Shown here one piece after another: positions 1 through 8,178 of a DNA stretch of 41,575 bases. The DNA comes from Marinifilaceae bacterium. GTDB lineage: Bacteria > Bacteroidota > Bacteroidia > Bacteroidales > Marinifilaceae. The notes beneath the pieces are model-generated. The model was not told where the DNA came from, did no database searches, and saw only the letters and a program-made list of their open reading frames with translations. Where the stretch lies: assembly GCA_025210485.1 (NCBI GenBank), contig JAOARN010000097.1, positions 1-41,575 on the forward strand, in the 5' to 3' direction. The translations under genes and the position numbers were made by a program. Within the stretch, counting starts at the first letter, position 1, and each line of letters starts with the position of its first letter.

Positions 1-52
1 AATCTAAGATTCCTTCTGGCAAAACGTATTTAAGTAAATTATTATCTAACAT
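1..52 (-). CDS. Partial transposase N-terminus (ISAon1-type), cut by window edge
   Basis: An ATG at 52-50 on the minus strand opens a frame of 17 codons that runs off the left edge, starting MLDNNLLKYVLPEGILD. The pattern 'LL..VLPEGILD' resembles the start of the short N-terminal-region proteins of ISAon1-type transposases in Bacteroidota, which is recognition from memory and not a search result. Only the start is visible, so intactness and the remainder of the element cannot be judged. The upstream terminal inverted repeat could lie near 110-130, just before the tandem repeats, but its partner is outside the window. The alternative is a chance short open frame at the edge. Confidence 0.45.
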   Translation of the reverse strand, partial: MLDNNLLKYVLPEGILD

Positions 53-130
53 ATCGAAATTCTGATTATATTTTTATCAACACAAATATATACTGTTTAA
101 CTCAATACCCAAAATTTACCGCTGACCCTA

Positions 131-284
131 GGTGGGCTGTATTGCTTGGTTTTATTGAGATTTGGAGCATTTGTAGTTCTTGGATTGCTTTAACCGTTTG
201 GGTTGGTGGGCTGTATTGCCTGATTTTAGTGAGATTTGGAGCTTTTGTAGTTCTTGGATTGCTTTCACCGTTTAGGGTTGGTGG
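131..284. repeat. Two tandem 74/75-bp direct repeats plus the start of a third
   Basis: Copy 1 is 131-204 and copy 2 is 205-279. They differ at five positions and one single-base insertion, about 92 percent identity. A third copy begins at 280 with GGTGG and then diverges. Each unit contains the string GAGATTTGGAGC followed by a TTGTAGTTCTTGGATTGCTTT-like core. No coding frame is maintained. The repeats sit directly beside the putative transposase start, which suggests flanking debris of a mobile element or a non-coding repeat family. Confidence 0.75.
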
Positions 285-304
285 TTTAGACTAGTGCGCT
301 ACAA

Positions 305-550
305 AGCTTGATTTTGCTGTATTTTTAGAGCTTTTAAGAGATATTATTGTTGAATTTATGGATTATATCATTTTTAACATTAGATCCTCTTATAGTTTGT
401 TTATTGAGCTGTATTTCCAATTTTGGTAATTGGGGTGATATCTGATAAATTGAAATCGAATTTTGTTATATTATTTCGGCGTTGGAAACGCCTAGCAGCG
501 GTGCATCTGTTCTTTTGAATAGCTTGATTTTGCTGGGTTTTTGAGCTTTT
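305..550. repeat. Two dispersed copies of a ~30-bp motif
   Basis: The 15-mer AGCTTGATTTTGCTG occurs at 305-319 and again at 521-535. Each copy is followed by a similar T-rich segment ending in GAGCTTTT (to about 335 and 550). The units weakly resemble the central part of the 74-bp repeats to the left. Between them, 478-492 is a perfect 6-bp hairpin, GGCGTT-GGA-AACGCC. No gene was found in 53-694. Confidence 0.55.
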
Positions 551-565
551 GTAACAAGTCAAATA

Positions 566-619
566 AAAATCCAGATAAATTATTACCTGAAGATTATAGT
601 AATAATATATCTGGATTTT
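566..619 (-). terminator. Long hairpin, probable terminator of the lectin operon
   Basis: The arms are 566-586 and 599-619, giving a 21-bp stem with a single mismatch and a 12-nt loop. One flank is AAAATCCAGATA and the other TATCTGGATTTT. Read on the minus strand, the hairpin lies about 75 nt past the stop codon of the lectin gene and ends in a T-rich tract (TTTTATTT), as expected of an intrinsic terminator. Confidence 0.6.
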
Positions 620-694
620 AAAATTTATCCCATACTAGGAATATATTTTAATATTGTAATTTAAATAATTACAGTATTGAGACAATTCAAAAAA

Positions 695-2755
695 TTATTT
701 TTGTGAACTTAGAATCTTATATCTCAATAATCTTGACTTTTGTTCAGGATTATCTGTTTCCACTTCTTCTGATAAACGAGATCTGTTTTTAAATTGATCT
801 TCTGTTATTATCTGATAGTAGTCTTTAACTTGGTCTCTAAACATAATATCGTAATGATATTTGATTTTATATGCAGTTATAAAATCATTAGTTGAAACAT
901 TTGATGTTTTTTTATCATATCTGATTACATCGGTATAGTCAGTAATTTGATATTTTGCTTCTACAATCAGTTTAGCTTTTGATTCAGCTAAATTCTTCTT
1001 GATATCTAAATAGATATTTTTATTTTTTTCTTTAAGGTTTAGTGGGTCATTTTCATTGGCAACCTTAATACTTTCTGCTATTATTCCAGATCTTTTTCCA
1101 AGAACGCATCTTCTGATATTCATTTCTGCATTTTTTGTTCCTGTTGGAATATAAGCAGTTTTTGTTGTTGGATTTACAAGATACCATTCGGTAAAATTAC
1201 CTGCATGATCATCCCAAATGTGTATGTTTGTTCCATCGTGATTACTTCTTCCTGAAAGACATAATATTTTACCCCAATAATTATAAATCCTTATTTTGCC
1301 ACCGCCAATGTGTTTAACTCTGAAGACCTGACATTTTCCTCCATGACGAGACCATAATTGAATATTATTCCCATTCTTTTCGCTTACAACATCTCCACCT
1401 GCATTATCCAAAACGACTGTGTTTCCTGCAAGACAGCAGTGAATTTCATAATATCCAGGAAATCTACTTGATGGTACAAACTTAAAACGTCTATCACCTA
1501 CATTGTTTTGATTTAAAAGATTCCATATTCCAATATTCATACCAGGATGAGTCTGAGTTGGATCTCCTGGAACATCCCAATATGCACCATCATTTTGTCC
1601 ATAGTTCATTGCAGATTGGATTAAGAATTCTGAATTTGAAATAATTGGTACAGATCTATTTTCTTTTGAATATTCAAAAACATTAAGAACTGCTTGTCCT
1701 TTTACATTAGGTAGAATTTCATGAACTCCATTCTTAATCAAATCTGTAGCAGAAGGTATTTCTTCAACTTTGTCAACAAGAGATATAACACCTGCAGGTA
1801 CTCCAGCTGCTTGCATCCCTTTTTTTACTGCCATTTTCTTCATTCCATCTGTATCAAGTAAAAAAGCTGTGGTACTTAAAGCTTCAGTTTGTGGACTGTC
1901 TGGAGACGATTCCTCTGATGCATCTTTTAGTATATCAAGAACCTCCATAGAGTTTTCCCACTTTTCTTTTTCCTTGTCTAAATCTTTTGTTTGTTCATAC
2001 CTGTTTTTGTGGTTCATTTTTTTAGAGGAGTTCTTTTTATTTTTACCAAATTCAGGCATTTTAACGAATGCATCAATACCCGCATCCATTACTCCTATCA
2101 TTTTATTGTAAACACCTGGTGATTGTACAATTAAACTAATAGAATAAGACAAAAGTTTTTGTTTTCTGTACTCATCGTCTCTATCTCCAGGGATGCTTAA
2201 CTTAACTATGTCAACACCTGTAAAAAAATCCCTATTACATATTTGATCTGATTGTTTTACAGATGATAAAACAACTTTTTCTTTCCTTGGATTTAGAGAA
2301 TATTCCTGACCTATTTTTTTATTAACGTAGCCTTGTAGGTGCGTGGTGTCAGGAATTCTAACATAACAAATCTCGCCTTTGTTCGGGCCATTGCCACTGC
2401 TAGTTTCATTATGTATCTGACAATTAAATTTAAGTCTAGCTCCACCGTAAGTGATTTTATAAATTGCATCAGCAGGAGCAACGATTATTTTATTCTCTGT
2501 TCTCATTTTGTCCATTTTAAGACAAATAGATTTACCAGGATATTGTGTTATGCAAATGTCCGATCCTCTTCTTTTGTGCAGAGCCTCAAAGTTAAATCTT
2601 ATTTTATCTCCTTTTTTTGCTGTGAAGGTAATCAGTTCTTGTGTACGTTTTTTTGAGCTAAATTCTCCAGATATTATCTCCTTTCCTTGAGAGTTTGCAC
2701 TTAATGTAGATGCAATTAAAAACAGAAGGAATATACTATATTTTATATATTTCAT
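695..2755 (-). CDS. Secreted protein with three-lobed ricin-type beta-trefoil lectin domain
   Basis: This 686-residue protein has a clear signal peptide (MKYIKYSIFLLFLIASTL, predicted cut near SANSQ). Residues ~25-215 form an N-terminal region that resembles that of the next gene upstream: a KGDKI motif, a later VRIPD motif, and a hydrophobic stretch LLSYSISLIV. A lysine- and glutamate-rich linker (~235-275) follows. Residues ~400-530 are a ricin-type lectin domain with three QxW-like lobes, MNIGIW, NNIQLW and TNIHIW, the last two followed by the usual spaced hydrophobic or tryptophan position. This predicts carbohydrate binding outside the cytoplasm. The C-terminal ~150 residues are charged and unrecognised, and I see no T9SS sorting signal. 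It is the second gene of an operon, 24 nt after its partner. The target sugar and overall role are unknown. Confidence 0.7.
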   Translation of the reverse strand: MKYIKYSIFLLFLIASTLSANSQGKEIISGEFSSKKRTQELITFTAKKGDKIRFNFEALHKRRGSDICITQYPGKSICLKMDKMRTENKIIVAPADAIYKITYGGARLKFNCQIHNETSSGNGPNKGEICYVRIPDTTHLQGYVNKKIGQEYSLNPRKEKVVLSSVKQSDQICNRDFFTGVDIVKLSIPGDRDDEYRKQKLLSYSISLIVQSPGVYNKMIGVMDAGIDAFVKMPEFGKNKKNSSKKMNHKNRYEQTKDLDKEKEKWENSMEVLDILKDASEESSPDSPQTEALSTTAFLLDTDGMKKMAVKKGMQAAGVPAGVISLVDKVEEIPSATDLIKNGVHEILPNVKGQAVLNVFEYSKENRSVPIISNSEFLIQSAMNYGQNDGAYWDVPGDPTQTHPGMNIGIWNLLNQNNVGDRRFKFVPSSRFPGYYEIHCCLAGNTVVLDNAGGDVVSEKNGNNIQLWSRHGGKCQVFRVKHIGGGKIRIYNYWGKILCLSGRSNHDGTNIHIWDDHAGNFTEWYLVNPTTKTAYIPTGTKNAEMNIRRCVLGKRSGIIAESIKVANENDPLNLKEKNKNIYLDIKKNLAESKAKLIVEAKYQITDYTDVIRYDKKTSNVSTNDFITAYKIKYHYDIMFRDQVKDYYQIITEDQFKNRSRLSEEVETDNPEQKSRLLRYKILSSQK

Positions 2756-2779
2756 AATAATTTAAATGTCTATTTGATA

Positions 2780-4051
2780 TTAAAAATCGATTGATCTAAG
2801 CTTTGAGCTTTTGTTATATTTAGTTTTTGATTTTTCTAATTTTTGAAGCTGAGCTTTATAGATATATCTTTTTGCTTTTATTTTTCTATATGTTGGAGCG
2901 TAGAATATAGCTGTAGTTTCTAGATGTGTATTTTTGGCTTGTGTTCTTTCTGGATTTGCCATTATAAACATTTTAGTGTTTGGTTCGGCACCTCCCATAA
3001 CAAATAATTGAGTCACTTTACCTTTTTGATCAAAGCATAAATCCGCCTCTGAGTATTCTTTTACTTTTGTTCCTGAAGTAGCGTTTGATAGTCTGTCAAG
3101 ACCAACATTCTTAAATCCTTTTGATAAAAAATCTTTACCTTTATTTGTGATTTTTCTTCCTCGATTATATGGTCTGTAGATTTCTTTTACTGTTCCAATA
3201 TCAGATTCACGAGCAGATAAGAAATATTGTACAGGTTCGTTTCCTGGTTCAGGACCAATAATAGACATTGCACTATTAGCAGCGAATGCAGCTGCCGGAT
3301 TAATAAAAACACATCCAATAGTTACGGCTGTGTTAGCTATAGACCAGTGTTTTGCACCTCCCAATACAGATGATACAGAATAGGTCATACATTTAAGTTT
3401 AGCATTACGAGGAAATCTTGATTTATCAAGACCAATATTATATCCAGCTGCTTGAGAATTATGTACACCTGCTTGTCCTAATATCTGTTTATTTATATCT
3501 TTAAATTTAATATTTTGATAATAGTATTTGTTGAATACTGGTATGATAGTATCATTTGTAATTACAGGCTGATAGCCTAGCATAGTATCTATTTGGTAGT
3601 TAACCTCTTCTGGTGTGTATTCGTTGTGTTTGTAATATGCTGTATTATAATATTTTTTGCCACCAGGAATTCTCATGATGTCTATTTTAACCATTCTCTT
3701 TCCTAGTGATTTAGTAGCAAATTTGATAGTATATACTCCATCATCTTTAATATTTACAAGTATGTTACCTGTAGGCTGATTCATTTCTGCATATAATTTC
3801 ATTCCTGTATTGGCATCAGATATTTGAATTAGTTTTAGAGCTTTGTTTTTTTCTACTTGGTAGGTAATCTGGATTTTATCTCCTTTGGCAAACGAATAGC
3901 TCAAACTATGCCCACCTGATCCAGTTTTTAAATGCCCTTGAAATACAGGGATATTATCAGTGCCAGCATATAATTTAGCTGTTCCGAAAAATGAAAAATT
4001 ACATATCATTGAGAGTAATAATATGCAAAATAATTTTGTAAGTTGATTCAT
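2780..4051 (-). CDS. Secreted protein of unknown function, N-terminus related to the neighbouring lectin protein
   Basis: This 423-residue protein has a signal peptide (FCILLLSMICNFSFFG, cut probably near LYAG). Residues ~35-130 look like a beta-sandwich with a KGDKI motif and the pattern 'DDGVYTIKF', followed by MRIPGGKKYY. Residues ~205-240 contain 'RFPRNAKLKCMTYSVSSV'. The same succession occurs in the lectin protein downstream, so the two probably arose from duplication with later divergence. Residues ~235-265 are alanine-rich and hydrophobic. The C-terminus is lysine-rich with no recognised domain and no ricin lobes. It is the first gene of the pair, behind a promoter-like site at 4148-4178. 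I do not recognise a named family. Confidence 0.6.
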   Translation of the reverse strand: MNQLTKLFCILLLSMICNFSFFGTAKLYAGTDNIPVFQGHLKTGSGGHSLSYSFAKGDKIQITYQVEKNKALKLIQISDANTGMKLYAEMNQPTGNILVNIKDDGVYTIKFATKSLGKRMVKIDIMRIPGGKKYYNTAYYKHNEYTPEEVNYQIDTMLGYQPVITNDTIIPVFNKYYYQNIKFKDINKQILGQAGVHNSQAAGYNIGLDKSRFPRNAKLKCMTYSVSSVLGGAKHWSIANTAVTIGCVFINPAAAFAANSAMSIIGPEPGNEPVQYFLSARESDIGTVKEIYRPYNRGRKITNKGKDFLSKGFKNVGLDRLSNATSGTKVKEYSEADLCFDQKGKVTQLFVMGGAEPNTKMFIMANPERTQAKNTHLETTAIFYAPTYRKIKAKRYIYKAQLQKLEKSKTKYNKSSKLRSIDF

Positions 4052-4147
4052 AGATAAAAAGTTTTTGTTTAGTCTAAAATGTGTAATATTAGTTGCTATG
4101 ATAATTTATTCTTGAAAAAGTTTGTTCTGATTTTTGTTGAGTTTATA

Positions 4148-4178
4148 CAAATATATTGATAGTTATATGTATATGAAA
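4148..4178 (-). promoter_or_regulatory. Bacteroidota-type promoter for the lectin operon
   Basis: On the minus strand the -7 box TATATTTG (4155-4148) matches TAnnTTTG exactly. At exactly 19 nt upstream lies TTTC (4178-4175), three of four matches to the -33 box TTTG. Transcription would start near 4141, leaving a leader of about 90 nt before the ATG at 4051. The rest of 4052-4382 holds no gene. A 9-bp inverted repeat (4231-4239 with 4289-4297) is too widely spaced to call a terminator. Confidence 0.5.
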
Positions 4179-4382
4179 CTTAATTAGTTTAAAAGTTTCT
4201 GAAGATGTTAAAACAAATTAAACAGTCAGCTCTGAATATTACTTTAGGAAGAGACGGATATTAACGAGGGCAATGTGTCTAAGCGCTGATATTCAGAAAT
4301 TTTAAGAGGATTAAGCATTAGTTAATGTACTTAAAACAAAAGACCAATCATCCAAATCAGCAGATATGAGAATTTTAATAAA

Positions 4383-5048
4383 CTAGGTGTTCAGAAACCT
4401 CATAAAAGCATTATATCTTTCCTGCATAAGATCCTTTGTTTTATCATTGGTCAGGTAGCTAGCTTTTATTTTGTATCCATATCTGTTGAAAGATTGTACT
4501 ATTGAACTTATATCAGTTCTGTTTATTTTTATAGTTATTTCTATTCTTTTTGAATTAGGGATAGTTTTTAGGTGTAAGTTTAAAATTTTAGCATCATCGC
4601 TTTCAATTATTTGAGATATTTCGGTAAGAGAATAATCAATAATGTTTAGTTGCAAAACTATAATTCCCCCTGTAACATCCTCCGAAAAAATCTGACCTAT
4701 ATTTTTCATTATATCATTCAAGGTAATTATGCCAATATAGTTTTTTTCGCCTTTCAATACAGGAATTGCAGTTATTTTGTGTGAAGATATTAAACCTATA
4801 ATATTGTAAATATGAGTATCTTCATTAACAAAAGGACTATATAAAGATAAGCAGTGATTGCCTATTGGTTTCTCTGCTTCGTTCATATCGTATATATCAG
4901 TATCAGAAATTAAGCCCATAAATTCTGTGCCTCTAACTATTGGAAGATGCGATATACGCGAAATTTCCATCCAGTTGAGAGCATCTAAGCCAGTATCTGT
5001 TTCACGTAGTACAGGCACAGTATCTGATAAAAGATCTTTTGCTATCAT
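4383..5048 (-). CDS. CBS-domain protein with ACT-like C-terminus
   Basis: The protein has 221 residues. Two CBS domains lie in tandem: ~1-60 with 'ISHLPIVRGTEFMGLISDTDI', and ~70-125 with 'ITAIPVLKGEKNYIGIITLNDI'. CBS pairs bind adenine nucleotides and act as regulatory modules. Residues ~125-205 ('GGIIVLQLNIIDYSLTEIS' onward) have the alternating pattern of an ACT-like ligand-binding fold. There is no transmembrane or catalytic segment, so it is a stand-alone cytoplasmic sensor or regulator. Similar CBS-ACT proteins are common in Bacteroidota, often next to NAD kinase; nadK is not visible here. The gene is divergent from the symporter gene across a 358-nt gap. Confidence 0.75.
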   Translation of the reverse strand: MIAKDLLSDTVPVLRETDTGLDALNWMEISRISHLPIVRGTEFMGLISDTDIYDMNEAEKPIGNHCLSLYSPFVNEDTHIYNIIGLISSHKITAIPVLKGEKNYIGIITLNDIMKNIGQIFSEDVTGGIIVLQLNIIDYSLTEISQIIESDDAKILNLHLKTIPNSKRIEITIKINRTDISSIVQSFNRYGYKIKASYLTNDKTKDLMQERYNAFMRFLNT

Positions 5049-5406
5049 TTAATTACTTAATTTATGTGAAAATAGGAATCCATTTTATCTACTATTATAT
5101 TGTACGTATTTACAATAAAATAGTTTCACAAGGGATGAACTAATAGTTATTATAATTGATTATTGTTTGTTTCTATGTTTCAAGTTATAAATATAAGTCA
5201 ATAAAAACAATGATTTATGTTTACTTTTATTGCGAGTTTTAATTTTGTAATAAATATTATTATTCTAATTTTATTGACTATTAGATTTTTTGATACAATT
5301 ATTGTCCTTGAATCTAATTTAGTATAATTTGAATTGTTAAATTCTTATTGTACAAAAACTATCTTTACTTTATTTTATATTCAAAAAAACATTCAAACAA
5401 AAATAT
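5049..5406. other. Divergent intergenic region between CBS gene and symporter gene
   Basis: This AT-rich region holds no open frame worth calling. TAATTTTG at 5240-5247 matches the -7 consensus TAnnTTTG on the plus strand. The best -33 partner is only TATG (5216-5219) at 20 nt, so a symporter promoter here is possible but weak. No convincing matching site was found for the minus strand. Confidence 0.35.
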
Positions 5407-6849
5407 ATGTCAGCAGTAAGTATACTTAGTATAATAATATCATATTTTATATGCCTAATTTTAATTTCATACTTCACATCTCGAAATTCTGATAATCAAT
5501 CTTTCTATGTAGGTAATAAAAAATCTAAGTGGTACTTGGTGGCTTTTGGGATGATTGGGGCTAGTCTATCTGGAGTTACATTTATTTCTGTTCCTGGATG
5601 GGTTGTTAATAATAATATGATATATCTTCAAATGGTATTTGGCTATTTCTTAGGTTATCTATTTATAGCATATGTCCTATTGCCAATGTATTATAAATTA
5701 AATTTGATTTCGATATATACATATCTGAAAATCCGTTTTGGGAAATATTCTTATAAAACAGGTTCTGTGTTTTTTCTTATTTCTCGATTGATAGGAGCAT
5801 CTTTTAGATTATACTTAGTTGCAAATGTTCTTCACAGTTTTGTATTTGCTCAATATAATATCCCATATTTTGTAACCATAATTGTAACTATTTGTTTTAT
5901 TTGGTTGTATACATTTAAGGCTGGAATAAAAACAATCGTTTGGACTGATTGTATTCAAACACTATTTATGTTAATAGCTCTTGTGGCGAGCATAGTGATG
6001 ATTTATAAGCAGATGCCAGTTTCTGATACTGGCTTTTTAAGTCAAATATATAGTAGTAGTCATTTCAAAATATTTGAATTTAATGATTGGACTGGTGGAA
6101 AACACTTTGTGCAGCAGTTCTTTTCAGGAGCATTTATAACAATTGTAATGACAGGACTCGATCAGGATATGATGCAAAAAAATCTGAGTTGTAAATCATA
6201 TAAGGAAGCAAAGAAGAATATGCTTTATTATGGATTTGGTTTCATCCCTGTAAATATTCTATTCCTCGTTTTGGGAATTCTGTTGATTAATTTCTCAAAT
6301 CAAAATGGAATAAGCATACCCGAACTGACAGATAATTTATATCCAAATTTGGCAATAAATCATCTAGGAACTACAGTTGCTGTATTTTTTATTTTGGGTC
6401 TTTTTGCCTCTGCATACTCTAGTGCTGATTCTGCATTGACTTCACTCACCACTTCTTTTATGTTAGATATATTGTCAATCCCTGAATCAGAAACGAGAAC
6501 TAAAACTCGAATTAGGGTTCATCTCTTATTTTCCGGAATAATTATATTAATAGTTCTAATATTTAGTTTTATAAATAATAAAGCAGTTATTTCTCAAATA
6601 TTTAAAGTTGCTGGATATACTTATGGTCCATTGTTAGGATTGTATTTTACTGGAATGTTTACCAAAATAGATTTAAAAGATAAATATGTACCTATAGTAG
6701 CATTTATATCACCTATTATTGCATATTTATTAAGTTATTATTGCTACTTGTTTTTCAATTATAAAGTTGGCTTTGAATTGTTAATTTATAATGGGTTAAT
6801 TTGTTTTATAGGTTTGATTTTATTGCGAAAGAAAAAAGAGATTAAATAA
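5407..6849 (+). CDS. Sodium:solute symporter (SSS family)
   Basis: The 480-residue, highly hydrophobic protein has about 13 membrane segments. The first helix follows directly after the start. The motif 'GASLSGVTFISVPGWV' (~55-70) is typical of the SSS family, as are 'GLDQDMMQKNLSCKS' (~249-263) and 'LGLFASAYSSADSALTSL' (~329-346), the latter probably contributing to the sodium site. Family knowledge indicates sodium-coupled uptake at the inner membrane. The substrate (sugar, sialic acid, proline or other) cannot be decided from the sequence. It stands alone, and a hairpin follows the stop at 6868-6892. Confidence 0.85.
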   Translation: MSAVSILSIIISYFICLILISYFTSRNSDNQSFYVGNKKSKWYLVAFGMIGASLSGVTFISVPGWVVNNNMIYLQMVFGYFLGYLFIAYVLLPMYYKLNLISIYTYLKIRFGKYSYKTGSVFFLISRLIGASFRLYLVANVLHSFVFAQYNIPYFVTIIVTICFIWLYTFKAGIKTIVWTDCIQTLFMLIALVASIVMIYKQMPVSDTGFLSQIYSSSHFKIFEFNDWTGGKHFVQQFFSGAFITIVMTGLDQDMMQKNLSCKSYKEAKKNMLYYGFGFIPVNILFLVLGILLINFSNQNGISIPELTDNLYPNLAINHLGTTVAVFFILGLFASAYSSADSALTSLTTSFMLDILSIPESETRTKTRIRVHLLFSGIIILIVLIFSFINNKAVISQIFKVAGYTYGPLLGLYFTGMFTKIDLKDKYVPIVAFISPIIAYLLSYYCYLFFNYKVGFELLIYNGLICFIGLILLRKKKEIK

Positions 6850-6867
6850 AACTATTATTATTGAGAG

Positions 6868-6892
6868 CTACTTATTGGCTGACAATAAGCAG
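6868..6892 (+). terminator. Hairpin after the symporter gene
   Basis: Arms 6868-6877 (CTACTTATTG) and 6883-6892 (CAATAAGCAG) pair over 10 bp with one mismatch and a 5-nt loop. It lies 19 nt past the stop. No strong T-tract follows, so termination is plausible rather than certain. Confidence 0.4.
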
Positions 6893-7035
6893 TATATTCT
6901 CGTAATCATATATTGTGAGTCTAATTAAAATTAATTCAGTTTTACTTGTAGAATTTATACTTAATATTTATATTGTGGAGCTAACCAAGAATGTAAAGTA
7001 TTGATTTATTATACGATAAGAAAAACTTAATAATT

Positions 7036-7440
7036 ATGGATACTATAAAATTAGATTTTATAATAGGCTCTTCAAGATCTATTTTGTTCAGAAATTTATC
7101 TACTCCTGAAGGCTTATCTGATTGGTTTGCCGATAAGGTTGATATAGTTGGAAACAAATTTATTTTCGAATGGGACGAGGAGGAACAAAGAGAAGCTGAG
7201 CTTATATACAAGAAAGATAATGAAGAAATTCATTTTAAATGGCTCGATGGAGAAGGAGAATTCAAATTTATATTGGATAAAGACGGAATGACTAATGAGT
7301 TAATTCTTGTTGTAGAAGAGAGCTTTTATATGGATGATGATGATCAGGTAGATAACGAACAATATATGCCTGACGAAGGTGATCTGGCTCTTTGGGAAAA
7401 ACTTATAAGTCGGTTGCGAATAAGTATAGGGGCTAGATAA
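7036..7440 (+). CDS. START-like (AHSA1-type) domain protein
   Basis: This small acidic cytoplasmic protein has 134 residues and no signal peptide or membrane segment. 'LFRNLSTPEGLSDWFADKVDI' (~18-38) followed by 'FEWDEEEQREAEL' and 'IHFKWLDGEGEF' matches the beginning and central beta-strands of AHSA1/START-like helix-grip proteins, where the W-F pair after 'GL..' is characteristic. Residues ~97-118 are an acidic insert (DDDDQ..DNEQ). The C-terminal helix 'WEKLISRLRISIGA' completes the fold. Such proteins are widespread in Bacteroidota and have no assigned function. It lies 126 nt upstream of the YciO-like gene and may be co-transcribed. Confidence 0.75.
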   Translation: MDTIKLDFIIGSSRSILFRNLSTPEGLSDWFADKVDIVGNKFIFEWDEEEQREAELIYKKDNEEIHFKWLDGEGEFKFILDKDGMTNELILVVEESFYMDDDDQVDNEQYMPDEGDLALWEKLISRLRISIGAR

Positions 7441-7566
7441 TATTTAGTATTTTTATTTATAATTTGAAATACTTGTTCTGATTTATTACAATTTATTTGT
7501 TTAAAAACATTAATATTGGGCATTAGAATTTTTTGAGGAAAAAGGACAAATCTTAAAACCAAACTT

Positions 7567-8178
7567 ATGTTTATCAGACTATACCCAGAAAATAATAACA
7601 CAGATGAGTATCGAGTTATTGCTGATCAGTTGCGAAAAGGCGGATTAATTATATATCCTACTGATACTATTTATGCTATTGGTTGTGATCTGAATAATCA
7701 CAAGGCATTACAAAAGCTTGCAAAGCTAAAGAAAATTGATGTTAAAAAAGCTAATTTTTCAATTATTTGTTCTGATTTGAGCAATATATCTCAGTATGCG
7801 AATTTATCAGATTTCGACTTTAAACTACTTAAAAGAAATCTCCCTGGTCCTTTTACCTTTATCTTAAATTGTAGTAAGAAATTACCCAAAATAATAAACA
7901 ATAAAAAGAAGACCGTAGGGGTTAGAATACCAAATAATCCTATCCCCATAGGAATTGTAGAGGAATTAGGCAATCCAATATTCACTGCCTCTATAAAAGA
8001 TTCTGATGAGATAGTAGAATATATTACTGATCCTGAATTGATATATGAAAAGTATCAAAAAACAGTAGATGTCATTATAGATGGAGGTTATGGAGACAAT
8101 AATCCTTCGACAATAGTTGATTTAACTTCTGGTGAAATCGATATCATTAGACAAGGGAAAGCCTATCTTAATGAATAA
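7567..8178 (+). CDS. YciO/Sua5/YrdC-family L-threonylcarbamoyladenylate synthase-like protein
   Basis: The 203-residue protein covers the whole YrdC fold. 'GGLIIYPTDTIYAIGCDL' (~29-46) is the nucleotide-site motif PTDTIY. 'LKKIDVKKANFSIICSDLS' (~57-75) resembles the YciO subgroup more than TsaC proper. 'LPGPFTFIL' (~93-101) and 'KTVGVRIPNNPI' (~117-128) follow. TsaC and Sua5 make threonylcarbamoyl-AMP for the t6A modification of ANN-decoding tRNAs. YciO-type members are less well characterised, and many genomes carry both. The stop at 8176-8178 directly abuts the stop of the convergent ribF gene with no spacer. Confidence 0.8.
   Translation: MFIRLYPENNNTDEYRVIADQLRKGGLIIYPTDTIYAIGCDLNNHKALQKLAKLKKIDVKKANFSIICSDLSNISQYANLSDFDFKLLKRNLPGPFTFILNCSKKLPKIINNKKKTVGVRIPNNPIPIGIVEELGNPIFTASIKDSDEIVEYITDPELIYEKYQKTVDVIIDGGYGDNNPSTIVDLTSGEIDIIRQGKAYLNE

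Noticed and set aside
4231..4297. Inverted repeat TCTGAATAT/ATATTCAGA as a terminator of the CBS gene
   Set aside because: The arms are separated by 49 nt and no T-tract follows.
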